NCBI RefSeq assembly: GCF_902706195.1
Contig: NZ_CACSJO010000005.1
Location: forward strand, 62,001-126,000
Direction: 5' to 3'
Length of the DNA stretch: 64,000 nt
Source of the DNA: Novosphingobium sp. 18050
GTDB taxonomy: Bacteria; Pseudomonadota; Alphaproteobacteria; Sphingomonadales; Sphingomonadaceae
Below, one piece after another: positions 1-9,459 of this stretch. The notes below the pieces were generated by a model. The model worked only from the letters and a program-made list of their open reading frames with translations. It searched no databases and was not told where the DNA came from. The position numbers and the translations under genes were made by a program. The stretch's first letter is position 1; the number at the start of each line of letters is the position of its first letter.

Positions 1-2351
1 GCAAGATGGAAGCCGCCGGCGACAAGCGCACCAACTACACGCGCGAAGGCTTCATCGAGAAGGTCTGGGAGTGGAAGGCCGAAAGCGGCGGCACCATCAC
101 CGGCCAGCTGCGCCGGCTGGGCTGCTCGATGGACTGGAGCCGCGAGCAGTTCACCATGGACCCGCACTTCACGCGCGCCGTGGTCAAGGTCTTCGTCGAC
201 CTGCACAAGCAGGGCCTCATCTACCGCGACAAGCGGCTGGTGAACTGGGACCCCAAGCTCAAGACGGCGATCAGCGACCTTGAGGTGGAAACCCGCGAGA
301 TCAATGGCAGCTTCTGGCACTTCAAGTACCCGCTTTCGGACGGGTCGGGCCACATCATGGTCGCTACAACGCGCCCTGAGACGATGCTGGCCGACATGGC
401 CGTGGCCGTTAACCCGGCGGACGAGCGCTACAAGCCGCTGCTGGAACGCGGCGCCACGGTGACGCTGCCGATCACGGGGCGCGAGATCCCCATCGTCGCT
501 GACGAACACGCCGACCCGGAACTGGGTTCAGGCGCGGTGAAGATCACCCCCGGTCATGATTTCAACGACTTCGAGGTGGGCAAGCGCGCCGGTTTCAAGG
601 CCGCCGACATGCTCAACATGCTCGATGCCGAAGCGAAAGTGCAGCAGACCTCGGACGGCCTGATCCCGCACGAATTCATCGGCATGGACCGCTTCGAGGC
701 GCGGGGGCGCGTGGTCGAGATGCTCGACGACGATGGCCTGCTCGAAAAGGTCGAGGACCGTGTGATCGCAACGCCTTACGGCGACCGCGGCGGCGTGGTG
801 ATCGAACCCTGGCTGACCGACCAGTGGTACGTCGACGCCGAAACCCTCGCCAAGGCGCCGCTGGAAGCCGTGCGCACCGGCCAGATCGAGATCGTCCCCA
901 AGACCTGGGAGAAGACCTTCTTCAACTGGATGGAAAACATCCAGCCCTGGTGCGTTTCGCGCCAACTGTGGTGGGGGCACCGCATCCCGGCATGGTTCGC
1001 CGAAGACGGCGAAATCTTCGTCGCCGAGACCGAGGAAGAAGCCCAGGCGCTTGCCGGCAACAAGAAGCTGACCCGCGACGAGGACGTCCTCGACACCTGG
1101 TTCTCCTCTGCGCTGTGGCCCTTCGCCACGCTGGGCTGGCCGGACGAGAATGCGCCGCTGCTGGCCAAGCACTACCCGAACGACCTGCTCGTTTCCGGCT
1201 TCGACATCCTGTTCTTCTGGGATGCGCGCATGGCGATGCAGGGCATCCACTTCATGAAGGAAGTGCCGTGGAAGCGGCTCTACCTGCATGGACTGGTGCG
1301 CGCCGCCGACGGCCAGAAGATGTCCAAATCCAAGGGCAACGTGGTCGACCCGCTCGGCCTCATCGACCAGTACGGCGCCGACGCGCTGCGCTTCTTCATG
1401 ACCGCCATGGAGAGCCAGGGCCGCGACGTGAAGATGGATGAAAAGCGCGTCGAGGGTTACCGCAACTTCGCCACCAAACTGTGGAATGCTGCGCGTTTCT
1501 GCCAGTCGAACGGCATCGCGGCCAGCACTTCGGTCGCCGCGCCCACCGCCACCTCGGCCGTCAATCGCTGGATCATCGGCGAAGTCGTCGAGACCGCCGC
1601 CGCGCTCGACAAGGCTATGGCGGACCTGCGTTTCGACGCGGCTGCCAACGCGATCTACTACTTCGTCTGGAACCAGTTCTGCGACTGGTACATCGAACTC
1701 ATCAAGGGTCAGTTCGATGAAGAGACGAAGGCCGTCGCCGGCTGGGTGCTCGACCAAATCCTCGTCATGCTCCACCCCTTCATGCCCTTCGTCACCGAAG
1801 AGCTGTGGAGCAAGATGGGCGCGCGCGAGAACGAGTTGATCGTCGCACGCTGGCCCGTCCCCGAGGCGAAGGTCGATGCCGCCGCCAAGGTGGAGGTCGA
1901 ATGGCTGATCGCGCTGGTCGGCAACCTGCGCGGCGCCAAGGCGGAACTGGGCATCTCGCCCGGCGCCCGCCTGACCGCCTACCTGCCAGCTCCTTCCGAG
2001 GCTACGCGCGCGGTGATCGAGCGTAACGGCAAAGCAATCGACCGCCTCGCCCGTCTCGACGCGATCCGCTTCGAAGCGGCGCCCGCAGGCCCGGCGATGC
2101 AGGTCGGCGCAGGCGATGCGATGCTGGCGATCCCGCTGGACGGCGTGATCGACATCGCCGCCGAAAAGGCCCGCCTCGAAAAGGCGTATGCAACGTCGAT
2201 CAAGGAGCGCGATTCGCTCGGCAAGCGGCTCGACAACCCGGCATTCGCGCAGAAGGCCAAGCCCGAAGCAGTGGAAAAGGCCCGCGCTGACCATGCTGCC
2301 CATTCGGCTGAAGCGGAACGCCTCGCAGCTGCACTGACAAGGCTGGGCTAA
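1..2351 (+). CDS. valS: Valine--tRNA ligase, C-terminal part (5' end outside window)
   Basis: Cytoplasmic class Ia synthetase that charges tRNA-Val with valine and edits mischarged threonine. The gene enters the window already open (frame 3), so the N-terminus with the HIGH motif is missing. Visible parts are the CP1 editing domain (TTRPETM near 364-384), the KMSKS signature at about 1317-1331 followed by GNVVDP, the tRNA anticodon-binding helical domain, and a C-terminal coiled-coil rich in Lys, Glu and Ala (about 2140-2340) typical of ValRS. No frameshift is visible. It is followed by a hairpin-rich intergenic element and then queE on the same strand, with no evidence of coupling. Identity is very secure. 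Confidence 0.97.
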   Translation, partial: KMEAAGDKRTNYTREGFIEKVWEWKAESGGTITGQLRRLGCSMDWSREQFTMDPHFTRAVVKVFVDLHKQGLIYRDKRLVNWDPKLKTAISDLEVETREINGSFWHFKYPLSDGSGHIMVATTRPETMLADMAVAVNPADERYKPLLERGATVTLPITGREIPIVADEHADPELGSGAVKITPGHDFNDFEVGKRAGFKAADMLNMLDAEAKVQQTSDGLIPHEFIGMDRFEARGRVVEMLDDDGLLEKVEDRVIATPYGDRGGVVIEPWLTDQWYVDAETLAKAPLEAVRTGQIEIVPKTWEKTFFNWMENIQPWCVSRQLWWGHRIPAWFAEDGEIFVAETEEEAQALAGNKKLTRDEDVLDTWFSSALWPFATLGWPDENAPLLAKHYPNDLLVSGFDILFFWDARMAMQGIHFMKEVPWKRLYLHGLVRAADGQKMSKSKGNVVDPLGLIDQYGADALRFFMTAMESQGRDVKMDEKRVEGYRNFATKLWNAARFCQSNGIAASTSVAAPTATSAVNRWIIGEVVETAAALDKAMADLRFDAAANAIYYFVWNQFCDWYIELIKGQFDEETKAVAGWVLDQILVMLHPFMPFVTEELWSKMGARENELIVARWPVPEAKVDAAAKVEVEWLIALVGNLRGAKAELGISPGARLTAYLPAPSEATRAVIERNGKAIDRLARLDAIRFEAAPAGPAMQVGAGDAMLAIPLDGVIDIAAEKARLEKAYATSIKERDSLGKRLDNPAFAQKAKPEAVEKARADHAAHSAEAERLAAALTRLG

Positions 2352-2352
2352 A

Positions 2353-2486
2353 TTCCTCCCCTTTCGGGGGAGGAAGACCATCCGGAGGGTTGTGGAGGGG
2401 CACTCCCGCATTTCGGGCAATCCCGTAGCAGGAGGCCGCCCCTCCACCATGTTTCGAATGCAGCCCTCTCCCCATTTCGGGGAGGA
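2353..2486. repeat. Three-hairpin intergenic element between valS and queE
   Basis: A compact block of nested inverted repeats. There is an 8-bp C/G hairpin with a TTTCG loop at 2354-2374, an exact 10-bp inverted repeat GTGGAGGGGC (2392-2401) pairing with 2438-2447, and a third hairpin CTCCCC...GGGGAG near 2467-2484. No U-tract follows, so it is not a clear intrinsic terminator. The layout resembles short dispersed palindromic elements between genes in sphingomonads. Whether it acts as mRNA-stabilising structure, terminator or non-autonomous mobile repeat cannot be told from one copy. Confidence 0.55.
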
Positions 2487-2581
2487 TTTCGCTACGCCGC
2501 TTCAAAAGGTGACACCTCTCCGAGCGGGATGACACCACACCTCCCCTCGGCCGTGTAAACCGTGTAAACCCCTGCCATCTT

Positions 2582-3328
2582 ATGACCCTGACTCTCGCCA
2601 CCACCACTCCGGGGGAACCGGAAATCTTCGCCTCGCTGCAAGGCGAAGGCCCATCCATGGGCCGACCCAGCACGTTCGTGCGCCTCTCGCGCTGCAACCT
2701 CGCGTGCCAGTGGTGCGACACCGCCTACACATGGCGCTTCACCGGCGACAACCGCTTTCACCGCGACGACCTGGCCTTCGAGCGCCGCGAGAACCAGGTG
2801 ACGATGGAAGAAGGCGACCTCGCCCGCGCCGTCGCCGATCTCGTGCCCGACCGCCTTGTCATCACCGGCGGCGAACCGCTGCTGCAGGGCGCCGCGCTCG
2901 CCCGTATGGTCACCGCGCTCAACGATCTGCGCCCAGGCATGCACGTGGAGGTGGAGACGAACTCCACCGTCGCCCCCCACCCCGCACTCGACGGCCTGGT
3001 CCACCAGTACAACGTCAGCCCCAAGCTGGCGCACAGCGGCAACCCCGCCGAACTGGCCCTGCTGCCCGAGCGCCTAACCGCGTGGGCCGCGAATCCGCGC
3101 GCCTTCTTCAAGTTCGTGATTGCAGAGGAATCGGACCTCGATGAAGTCATGGCACTGCAAGAAACTTACGCCATTCCCGGCCAGCGCCTGTTCCTGATGC
3201 CCGAGGGCCGCTCCAGCGATGTCATCAGGCAGCGTTCGGGCTGGTTGGCGGATTTCTGTTCGCTGAACGGACTGCGTTTCACCGACCGCTTGCACATCCA
3301 TCTCTGGGGCGACACGAGAGGCACATGA
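2582..3328 (+). CDS. queE: 7-carboxy-7-deazaguanine synthase QueE (radical SAM)
   Basis: Converts 6-carboxy-tetrahydropterin into 7-carboxy-7-deazaguanine in the preQ0/queuosine pathway, using a radical SAM [4Fe-4S] cluster. The 248-residue protein has the N-terminal FASLQGEG signature, then the cluster motif with Cys38, Cys42 and Cys45 (CNLACQWC, a CX3CX2C spacing), the GGEP SAM-binding motif (ITGGEPLL) and a C-terminal HIHLWGD. Length fits the family. The stop overlaps the start of the MATE gene by 4 bp (ATGA), suggesting translational coupling. The other queuosine genes (queC, queD) are not in this window. Confidence 0.93.
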   Translation: MTLTLATTTPGEPEIFASLQGEGPSMGRPSTFVRLSRCNLACQWCDTAYTWRFTGDNRFHRDDLAFERRENQVTMEEGDLARAVADLVPDRLVITGGEPLLQGAALARMVTALNDLRPGMHVEVETNSTVAPHPALDGLVHQYNVSPKLAHSGNPAELALLPERLTAWAANPRAFFKFVIAEESDLDEVMALQETYAIPGQRLFLMPEGRSSDVIRQRSGWLADFCSLNGLRFTDRLHIHLWGDTRGT

Positions 3329-4764
3329 ACGAAGCATCCCCCATTCCCCTCGGCGAGGAAACGCCCGGTGCTGCCTCGCCGCAGGAACAGGCCGCCGCAA
3401 GGCCGGCAATGCGGGGGGACCTGACCAAGGGGCCGATCCTCAAGACGCTACTGCTGTTTTCGATCCCGATGCTGCTGTCCAACGTGCTGCAGACGCTGAA
3501 CGGGTCGGTCAACGCGATCTGGGTAGGCCGGCTGCTGGGCGAAGCGGCGCTGGCGGCGACGGCGAACGCGAACATCGTGATGTTTCTGGTCTTTGCCGCC
3601 GTGTTCGGCTTCGGCATGGCCACAACGGTACGCGTTGGCCAGCACTTCGGCGCGCGCGACATCGACGCCGCGCGGCGCACTTTCGGCACCGGTGTCGGCT
3701 TCTGCCTAATCATCTCGGTAGTTACAGGCGCGATCGGCTGGTTCGGCGGCGGAGCCCTGCTCGACGCACTGGGCACGCCCGCAGCCAGCCGCGGCGAAGC
3801 GCTCGCCTATCTACAGGTGATCTTCGTTACCCTGCCGCTGGGGACCATCAACATGATGGTCTCGATGGGCATGCGCGGCGCCGGCGATTCCAAGACGCCG
3901 CTCTACGCGATGATCCTGGCGGTGACGCTCGACATCGCCTTCAACCCGATCCTCATCATGGGCCTCGGCCCGATCCCCGCGCTGGGCGTGGCCGGGTCGG
4001 CCATCGCCACGGCCTGCGCCAACACGGCGGGCATGCTGTTCCAACTCTGGCACATCTATCGCAAGGACCTGTCCCTGCGGCTGCGCGGACCGGAACTGCG
4101 CTATCTCATCCCGCGCGGAGCAGACCTGCGCTATGTCGTGACCAAGGGCCTGCCGATGGGCGCGCAGATGCTGATCGTCTCTTCCGCCGGCCTCATCATG
4201 GTCAGCCTCGTCAACCGTGAGGGACTGAATGCCGCCGCCGCCTATGGCGCCTCGCTGCAGCTGTGGAACTACCTGCAGATGCCCGCCTTCGCCATCGGCT
4301 CGGCGGTGAGCGCGATGGTCGCGCAGTCGCTGGGCGCAGGGGATCATGGGCGCGTCGACAAGGTGACGATGACCGGCCTCGGCGCCAACCTCGTGATGTC
4401 CACGGTGGTCGCGGCGCTGATCGTCATCTTCGACCATCCGCTACTGGCGCTGTTCCTGGGCGGTAGCAGCCCGGCCATGCCGATCGCCGAACATATCCAG
4501 CTGATCTGCACCGCCTCGTTCGTGATCGTCTCGGTGACGATGATCATGACCGGCACGATGCGCGCCTACGGCTCGGTCGTGGCGCCGCTGGTGATCCTGT
4601 TCCTGGGGCTCTACCCGGGGCGCCTGGGCTTTTACGCTCTGGCAGTGCCGTACATCGGCAGCGAAGCGGTATGGTGGTCCTACCCGGTCGGCTCGGCGCT
4701 GACGGTACTGATCACGTTGGGCTACTACCGCATGGGTAACTGGCGCGCGGCGTATAAGGGCTGA
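3325..4764 (+). CDS. MATE family efflux transporter
   Basis: A 479-residue inner-membrane protein with about twelve hydrophobic segments arranged as two MatE repeats, the layout of NorM/DinF-type sodium- or proton-driven multidrug exporters. An N-terminal cytoplasmic tail of about 35 residues precedes the first membrane segment (ILKTLLLFSIPMLLSN, a typical MATE TM1). The start overlaps the queE stop in an ATGA, so both are probably made from one mRNA. Substrate cannot be predicted. The queE-MATE linkage looks like simple co-transcription rather than a pathway link. Confidence 0.9.
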   Translation: MNEASPIPLGEETPGAASPQEQAAARPAMRGDLTKGPILKTLLLFSIPMLLSNVLQTLNGSVNAIWVGRLLGEAALAATANANIVMFLVFAAVFGFGMATTVRVGQHFGARDIDAARRTFGTGVGFCLIISVVTGAIGWFGGGALLDALGTPAASRGEALAYLQVIFVTLPLGTINMMVSMGMRGAGDSKTPLYAMILAVTLDIAFNPILIMGLGPIPALGVAGSAIATACANTAGMLFQLWHIYRKDLSLRLRGPELRYLIPRGADLRYVVTKGLPMGAQMLIVSSAGLIMVSLVNREGLNAAAAYGASLQLWNYLQMPAFAIGSAVSAMVAQSLGAGDHGRVDKVTMTGLGANLVMSTVVAALIVIFDHPLLALFLGGSSPAMPIAEHIQLICTASFVIVSVTMIMTGTMRAYGSVVAPLVILFLGLYPGRLGFYALAVPYIGSEAVWWSYPVGSALTVLITLGYYRMGNWRAAYKG

Positions 4765-4780
4765 GCCCTTACGCGCGGGG

Positions 4781-6472
4781 TCAACGACCCTGCGCGCGCC
4801 AGCGCTGGACGGTGCGCATGACCATCTCCTCCTCGCCGCCGGTGGAGTTCCACAGGCGGGTGAACGAAGGGTCGGCCGAGGCCGGGCGCTTGTGCTCCTC
4901 GAGGTCATCGAAGGAGACCCGCATCGGGATCGCCACGCCCTCGCCGCAGATGATGCATTCACGGTTGCGCAGGGCCGGGATCGAATCGAGGAACCCGCGC
5001 GCACCTTCCGGCATCGCAGCGCGCACGAAGGCCTGATCGCGGTCGTTGTTGAGGCGCATCGAAATGATCGTGCCGCACTGCGACAGCACACCCTCGGCAA
5101 GGTCCGAGGGCCGCTGGGTGATGAGACCCAGCGAAATGCCGTACTTGCGGCCCTCCTTGGCTATGCGCGAAAGGATGCGGCCGACAGAGGATCCATCGGC
5201 ATTCTTCTCGTTCGGGACGTAGCGGTGGGCTTCCTCGCAGACGAGCAGGATCGGCCGGGTCTGCTCCTCACGCGCCCAGACGGCGAAGTCGAAGACCAGT
5301 CGGCTGAGCACTGCGACGACAGTGGAAGTGATCTCGGTCGGCACGCCCGAAACATCGATGATCGAAATAGGCCGCCCGCGTGAAGGCAGGCGGAACAGCT
5401 TCGAGATGAACTCGGCCATGATATCGCCCACCAGCATGCCCGAGAACATGAACTGATAACGCGGGTCGCTCTTCAACTCGTCCACCTTGCTGCGAATGCG
5501 CAGATAGGGCGCGCTGGTATGGCCCTTGTCGAGCTTGCCCATGGCATTGTTGAGGATCATGCCGAGGTCCGAAAGCAGATACGGAATCGGCGAATCGACA
5601 GTGATCTTGCCCATCTGCTCGGCCAGCCGGTTCTTCGAACGCGCCTCCAGCAATGCCCTGCCCAGGATTTCGGCGTCAAGCTGGCGATCGTCCCCGCGCG
5701 AGGTCAGCAGGACTTCGCAATGCTCCTCGAAGTTCATCAACCAATAGGGCATCTGGAGGTTGGTGACGTCGAGGATCACGCCGGTATCGCGAAACGCAGC
5801 GGCATATTCGCCGTGCGGGTCGACCATGATGACATGGCCTTCGGGCGCATGTTCGCAGATCCGGTGGAGGATCAGCGCGGCGCTGGTCGACTTGCCGGTG
5901 CCGGTCGAACCGAGCAGCGCGAAATGCTTGCCCAGCAGCGCGTCGACATAGAGGCCGGCGCGGATGTCTCTGGTGGGATAGACGTTGCCGACCTGAATCG
6001 AGGAGCGCCCGTCGCTGGCGTAGATCTGGCGAAGATCGTCGCTTGTAGTCGGATAGACCAGCGTGCCGGGGATCGGATAGAACGTGACGCCGCGCCGGAA
6101 GGCCTGAATGCGCCCGGTCAGCCGCTCCTCCTGCCCTTCGCCGAGGAAGTCGACGTCGGAGAGAACCCCGCCGGACATCTTGGCGTCCTGCTTCTGGTTA
6201 CGCACGCTGGCCAGCAGCCAGCCGCTGCCGACGCGAATCTTGACCTGACTGCTTACCTGGCCCGACAGCGCGACGGAGGGGTCAGGGTCTGCGGCGATCT
6301 CGTTCAGGCGTTCGAGGTCGAAGGCGATGCGGCTGCCCGCGCCGCTGATCTCCAGCACGACACCGATCGGTTCATGGCCATATACGGGGGCAGCGCCGGT
6401 CATGGGAACCGCTCCTGCCTGCGGCATGTGAACCTCATCGAGACCGTCAACATGCATCTGTTCTTCAACCAT
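4781..6472 (-). CDS. HerA-like ATPase (helicase HerA central domain, DUF87)
   Basis: Hexameric FtsK/HerA-family ATPase. After an N-terminal beta-barrel-like domain (about residues 30-180) comes the Walker A motif GSTGTGKST (about residue 190), an HGEY motif, and the Walker B segment ILLVCEEAH followed by RYVPNEKN and ITQRP, all typical of HerA. Family members process DNA ends with NurA, or power Sir2/DUF4297 defence complexes. Here no nuclease, Sir2 or DUF4297 gene is adjacent, so a housekeeping DNA role is more likely. An in-frame TTG lies at 6487, but the ATG at 6472 is the better start. A CtrA-like motif lies about 45 bp upstream (6516-6530). Confidence 0.88.
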   Translation of the reverse strand: MVEEQMHVDGLDEVHMPQAGAVPMTGAAPVYGHEPIGVVLEISGAGSRIAFDLERLNEIAADPDPSVALSGQVSSQVKIRVGSGWLLASVRNQKQDAKMSGGVLSDVDFLGEGQEERLTGRIQAFRRGVTFYPIPGTLVYPTTSDDLRQIYASDGRSSIQVGNVYPTRDIRAGLYVDALLGKHFALLGSTGTGKSTSAALILHRICEHAPEGHVIMVDPHGEYAAAFRDTGVILDVTNLQMPYWLMNFEEHCEVLLTSRGDDRQLDAEILGRALLEARSKNRLAEQMGKITVDSPIPYLLSDLGMILNNAMGKLDKGHTSAPYLRIRSKVDELKSDPRYQFMFSGMLVGDIMAEFISKLFRLPSRGRPISIIDVSGVPTEITSTVVAVLSRLVFDFAVWAREEQTRPILLVCEEAHRYVPNEKNADGSSVGRILSRIAKEGRKYGISLGLITQRPSDLAEGVLSQCGTIISMRLNNDRDQAFVRAAMPEGARGFLDSIPALRNRECIICGEGVAIPMRVSFDDLEEHKRPASADPSFTRLWNSTGGEEEMVMRTVQRWRAQGR

Positions 6473-6515
6473 CGGAATTGTTGGCAACCGATTGCAGGTC
6501 TTAAAGCTACCTGGG

Positions 6516-6530
6516 TTAATTTCCGGCTAA
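6516..6530 (-). promoter_or_regulatory. CtrA-like box upstream of the HerA-like gene
   Basis: TTAA-N7-CTAA, one mismatch from the full CtrA consensus TTAA-N7-TTAA, placed 44-58 bp upstream of the HerA-like ATG at 6472. The phosphotransferase chpT, which feeds CtrA, is in the same window. The site is a sequence match only. Confidence 0.35.
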
Positions 6531-6579
6531 GAGCGGTACTGGGTCACTCATAGCGCCCCACCGCCCGGATCGATGGCCG

Positions 6580-7344
6580 TCAGATCAGCGCGAACAGACG
6601 CCCTGCAAGCCAGCCCATCGCCACCGAAACGAAGACCGCCATCAGGCCATAGACGAAGCCGTAGTTTTCGGAAAAATTGGCGATGGCGCGCTCGATGCCG
6701 AGCTTGCGCACTTCGACCTGACTACTGGCGGAAGCCACCACCCTGCCCTTGGAAACTGCATAGGTTTCAGCGGTGTAGATGCCGGTCGGCACGCGCGAGG
6801 GTAAGCCGATGCGTGCCTGATAGAGAACCTGCTCGCTCACTTTCACGCCGCCTTCTTCCTCCCGGTAGAGGCCATTACGCCGGTTGACGTCGACAAGCCC
6901 GGCGGAAAAACGCGCCTGTTCATCCGGGTCAATCGCGCCGATGGGCGAGAGTTGCAGCCATTTCAGCCCCAGTTCGTAGATCGCGGCAGTCTTGTCGTCG
7001 ACGATATCGGCAATCGGCTTGGTGGAGGCGATAGCGTAATAGCTTGGCGCGCTGCGTAATTCTGTGCTGGCGACGTTGATCCAGATGCCGGCCACTTTCT
7101 GCTTTTCGCGCAGGACGATCGACTGGGTCGGACCCTTGAGAACGACGATGATGTCGTAATCCTGCGCCGCGCGCGAACCCTCAGGCGTGAGGATTGCGCC
7201 GAACAGCAGTAATTCGGTGCCGGTGAAGCCCTGCTGGAGGTCGACCTCGTGCTGCGAGACTTCGGGCACCAGGATCGGGTCGCGGGCGCCGGTGAGCATG
7301 ACCAGCGCGAAAAGCGCCAGCAGCGACGACGCGAATGCCTTCAC
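6580..7344 (-). CDS. TIGR02186 / Alph_Pro_TM family membrane protein
   Basis: A 254-residue alphaproteobacterial conserved protein of unknown biochemical role. It has an N-terminal signal peptide (about residues 1-20, LLALFALVMLTGA), a long periplasmic domain with the LFGAI and DIIVVLKGP segments typical of the family, and one C-terminal membrane helix (about 232-252). The start is GTG, overlapping the stop of the upstream TSUP transporter as GTGA, so the pair is translationally coupled. This family is regularly found beside TSUP exporters, which suggests an accessory periplasmic subunit of the exporter (inference from context). Confidence 0.85.
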   Translation of the reverse strand: MKAFASSLLALFALVMLTGARDPILVPEVSQHEVDLQQGFTGTELLLFGAILTPEGSRAAQDYDIIVVLKGPTQSIVLREKQKVAGIWINVASTELRSAPSYYAIASTKPIADIVDDKTAAIYELGLKWLQLSPIGAIDPDEQARFSAGLVDVNRRNGLYREEEGGVKVSEQVLYQARIGLPSRVPTGIYTAETYAVSKGRVVASASSQVEVRKLGIERAIANFSENYGFVYGLMAVFVSVAMGWLAGRLFALI

Positions 7345-8255
7345 AGCGGCGCCACCGTGTAGATTTCATCAGGCCGATAGCCCAGTCCCAGCGCCATGCG
7401 CCCGGCAACGAGCAGGACGATCACGGCGAGCAGCAAGCGCAGTTTCACCGGGCTGGCCTTCTGCGCGAACTGCGCGCCCACTTGTGCGCCCGAAACCGAA
7501 CCCAGCAGCAACAGCGCGGCGAGTACTATGTCCACCGCGTGGGTGGTGAGCGCATGCATCATCGTCGTCGCCATGGTGACGAAGAGAATCTGGAACAGCG
7601 AGGTGCCAACCACCACATTGGCGCTCATCCCCAGGATGTAGAGCATCGCGGGCACCAGTACGAAGCCGCCGCCAATGCCCATCAGCATCGTCAGGATGCC
7701 GGTGCCGATCCCAAGGAGCAGCGGCGCGAGCGGCGAGATGTAGAGGCCCGAGCGATAGAAGCGCCAGCGCATCGGCAGGCTTGCCACCATCGGATGGTGG
7801 CGCCGCTTGCGCGCGGGCAGCGGCACGCCCGAACGCTCTGCCCGGATAGACTGGATGCTTTCCTTCGCCATCAGCCCACCGATCGAGCCGAGCAACACGA
7901 CGTAAAGAATATTGATGACGGTATCGATCTGCCCCAGCTTTTCCAGCAGGTTGAACAGGATCGCGCCCAATCCGGTTCCGATGATACCCCCGGCCACCAT
8001 GACCGCGCCCATCTGGTAGTCCACCCCGCCGCGCCGGGTATGCGCGAACACGCCCGAGACGCTGGCACCGGTAACCTGACTGGCGGCCGATGCAGCCGCA
8101 ACGGTCGGCGGGATTCCGTAGAAGATCATCAGCGGTGTCGTCAAAAACCCGCCGCCCACGCCGAACATGCCCGAAAGCAGGCCGGTGAGCGCACCCAGGC
8201 CGACGATGATGAGACCGTTGACCGAAAGGTTGGCGATGGGAAGATAAACGTCCAT
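7341..8255 (-). CDS. TSUP family sulfite/anion exporter (TauE/SafE-like)
   Basis: A 304-residue polytopic inner-membrane protein with two TauE/SafE repeats: GMFGVGGGFLTTPLMIF in the first half and MLMGIGGGFVLVPAM in the second, the paired glycine-rich signatures of TSUP permeases. A charged cytoplasmic loop (about residues 135-165) joins the halves. Family members export sulfite, sulfoacetate or other organosulfur anions. It is co-transcribed and overlapping with a TIGR02186 partner, an arrangement common in alphaproteobacteria. The exact substrate is not readable from sequence. Confidence 0.88.
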   Translation of the reverse strand: MDVYLPIANLSVNGLIIVGLGALTGLLSGMFGVGGGFLTTPLMIFYGIPPTVAAASAASQVTGASVSGVFAHTRRGGVDYQMGAVMVAGGIIGTGLGAILFNLLEKLGQIDTVINILYVVLLGSIGGLMAKESIQSIRAERSGVPLPARKRRHHPMVASLPMRWRFYRSGLYISPLAPLLLGIGTGILTMLMGIGGGFVLVPAMLYILGMSANVVVGTSLFQILFVTMATTMMHALTTHAVDIVLAALLLLGSVSGAQVGAQFAQKASPVKLRLLLAVIVLLVAGRMALGLGYRPDEIYTVAPL

Positions 8256-8301
8256 TGCGGGTTCTCGCTACCGCAGCATCAGCCGCGAGAAAAGCGGCGA
8301 A

Positions 8302-9459
8302 TCAGAAACCTGCGGATAGCGTCAGGGCAGGCCCCGAATTCGGCACGGCATCCCCGGCCAGTCGGAAGCGCCAGTCGATCGCAACGCGGCCCGCCGTACC
8401 GCGGCCCAACGGCATGGCAAGCGAGGCGGACGGCCCCGCGTCGAGCCGCGCCGCGCCTTTCTGCGCGCCGCCCCAAACCCCGGCACCGATGCGCGCCTGA
8501 ACCTTGCCGAGAGAGACAAGCGCCCGGTCAGCCTTAAACTGGCCATCGGCGAAAGGCGTGGCGAAACGGCCGGCAACATAGCCTGCCTGCCCATAGGCCT
8601 CACCCCGAAAATCCGCCGGGAGCGCGAACCATGGCAGTTCCGTCACCGCCAGCGCAACGGGCTGGAAACGGCGGCGTCCGCCTTGGTCGGTCAGCCGAGC
8701 CTCCAGTGCAGCGATGACCGGGAACGACGGCAATGGCCGCGCAGACAGGCCCAGCGCCGCCGACGTTTCCTGCAATTGCCCCAAGGTCGAAGTCGTGCGC
8801 ATGTAGGCCGTTGGTCGATAGGCACTCGTCGGTGCCAGTCGGTAACGCAGCACTGCGCCTGCCTGACTGGCGCCGTAAGTTGCCGGCAAGGCTCCGGGCG
8901 AGGCCGGAGCGCCCGATTCGTCACGGCGCAGCAACGCCCACGCATCCGCAGACCATCGCCGCACGCGCTGGGGGCCGGCTTCCACGCTTGTCGACGCCGA
9001 AGATGACGGGGGCCGGGACATGCCCGGCGGCTCCGGAGCGTAGAAACGCGGCAGCGATTCGGTCAGCGCGAACTCGCTGCGCAGATGTCTGGGGATGTGA
9101 GCAGGATCGGCCGGGATAGACGAACTGCGGTTCCATCCCTGACCAGCTGTCAGCGCCGGCAGCGCGGCGTAGCGCCAGTAGGGCGTCGATGCCGCCGAAG
9201 CCGCTACGGAGCCCCCCGGGTAGACAGGTCCTGTATCGGCGGAAGCCAGGCCAAGCCCTGTCCCGGGCAGCGACTGCGGCCCGCCCCAACTATCGGCCAC
9301 GGAGCCACCTTCCGGCCCGGATGCCCCCTGCGCGGCCACTTGCAGCGCTGCGGCAAACGGCGGCTCCCAGGTCGCCGCGCGCCCGCCGACCCAGCCACCC
9401 AGTACCGCGAGAAGGGCCATGACCGGGTGTCCGCGCGAAATGCCTCCCCCTCCGCTCAT
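8302..9459 (-). CDS. Putative outer-membrane barrel protein, NfrA C-terminal-like
   Basis: A 385-residue exported protein coupled (4-bp overlap ATGA) to the NfrB-like glycosyltransferase. The N-terminus has a hydrophobic export segment (ALLAVLGGWVGG), then a Ser/Pro/Ala-rich linker of about 150 residues with no recognisable fold. From about residue 190 to the end come alternating amphipathic strands ending in a terminal Phe (ALTLSAGF), as in outer-membrane barrels. The C-terminal half resembles the C-terminal domain of E. coli NfrA, the outer-membrane partner of NfrB; this rests on remembered similarity and context. It lacks the large TPR region of E. coli NfrA. Inferred role: outer-membrane export of the glycan made by its partner. 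Confidence 0.6.
   Translation of the reverse strand: MSGGGGISRGHPVMALLAVLGGWVGGRAATWEPPFAAALQVAAQGASGPEGGSVADSWGGPQSLPGTGLGLASADTGPVYPGGSVAASAASTPYWRYAALPALTAGQGWNRSSSIPADPAHIPRHLRSEFALTESLPRFYAPEPPGMSRPPSSSASTSVEAGPQRVRRWSADAWALLRRDESGAPASPGALPATYGASQAGAVLRYRLAPTSAYRPTAYMRTTSTLGQLQETSAALGLSARPLPSFPVIAALEARLTDQGGRRRFQPVALAVTELPWFALPADFRGEAYGQAGYVAGRFATPFADGQFKADRALVSLGKVQARIGAGVWGGAQKGAARLDAGPSASLAMPLGRGTAGRVAIDWRFRLAGDAVPNSGPALTLSAGF

Noticed and set aside
528-2450. Long open frame antisense to valS (640 codons)
   Set aside because: Exact complement of valS codon structure in GC-rich DNA; Arg/His/Gly-rich product with no family features.
4781-6472. HerA-like ATPase as part of an antiphage system (HerA with Sir2, DUF4297 or NurA)
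   Set aside because: No nuclease, Sir2, DUF4297 or other defence gene is adjacent; neighbours are a MATE exporter and a TSUP operon, so a housekeeping role is more likely.
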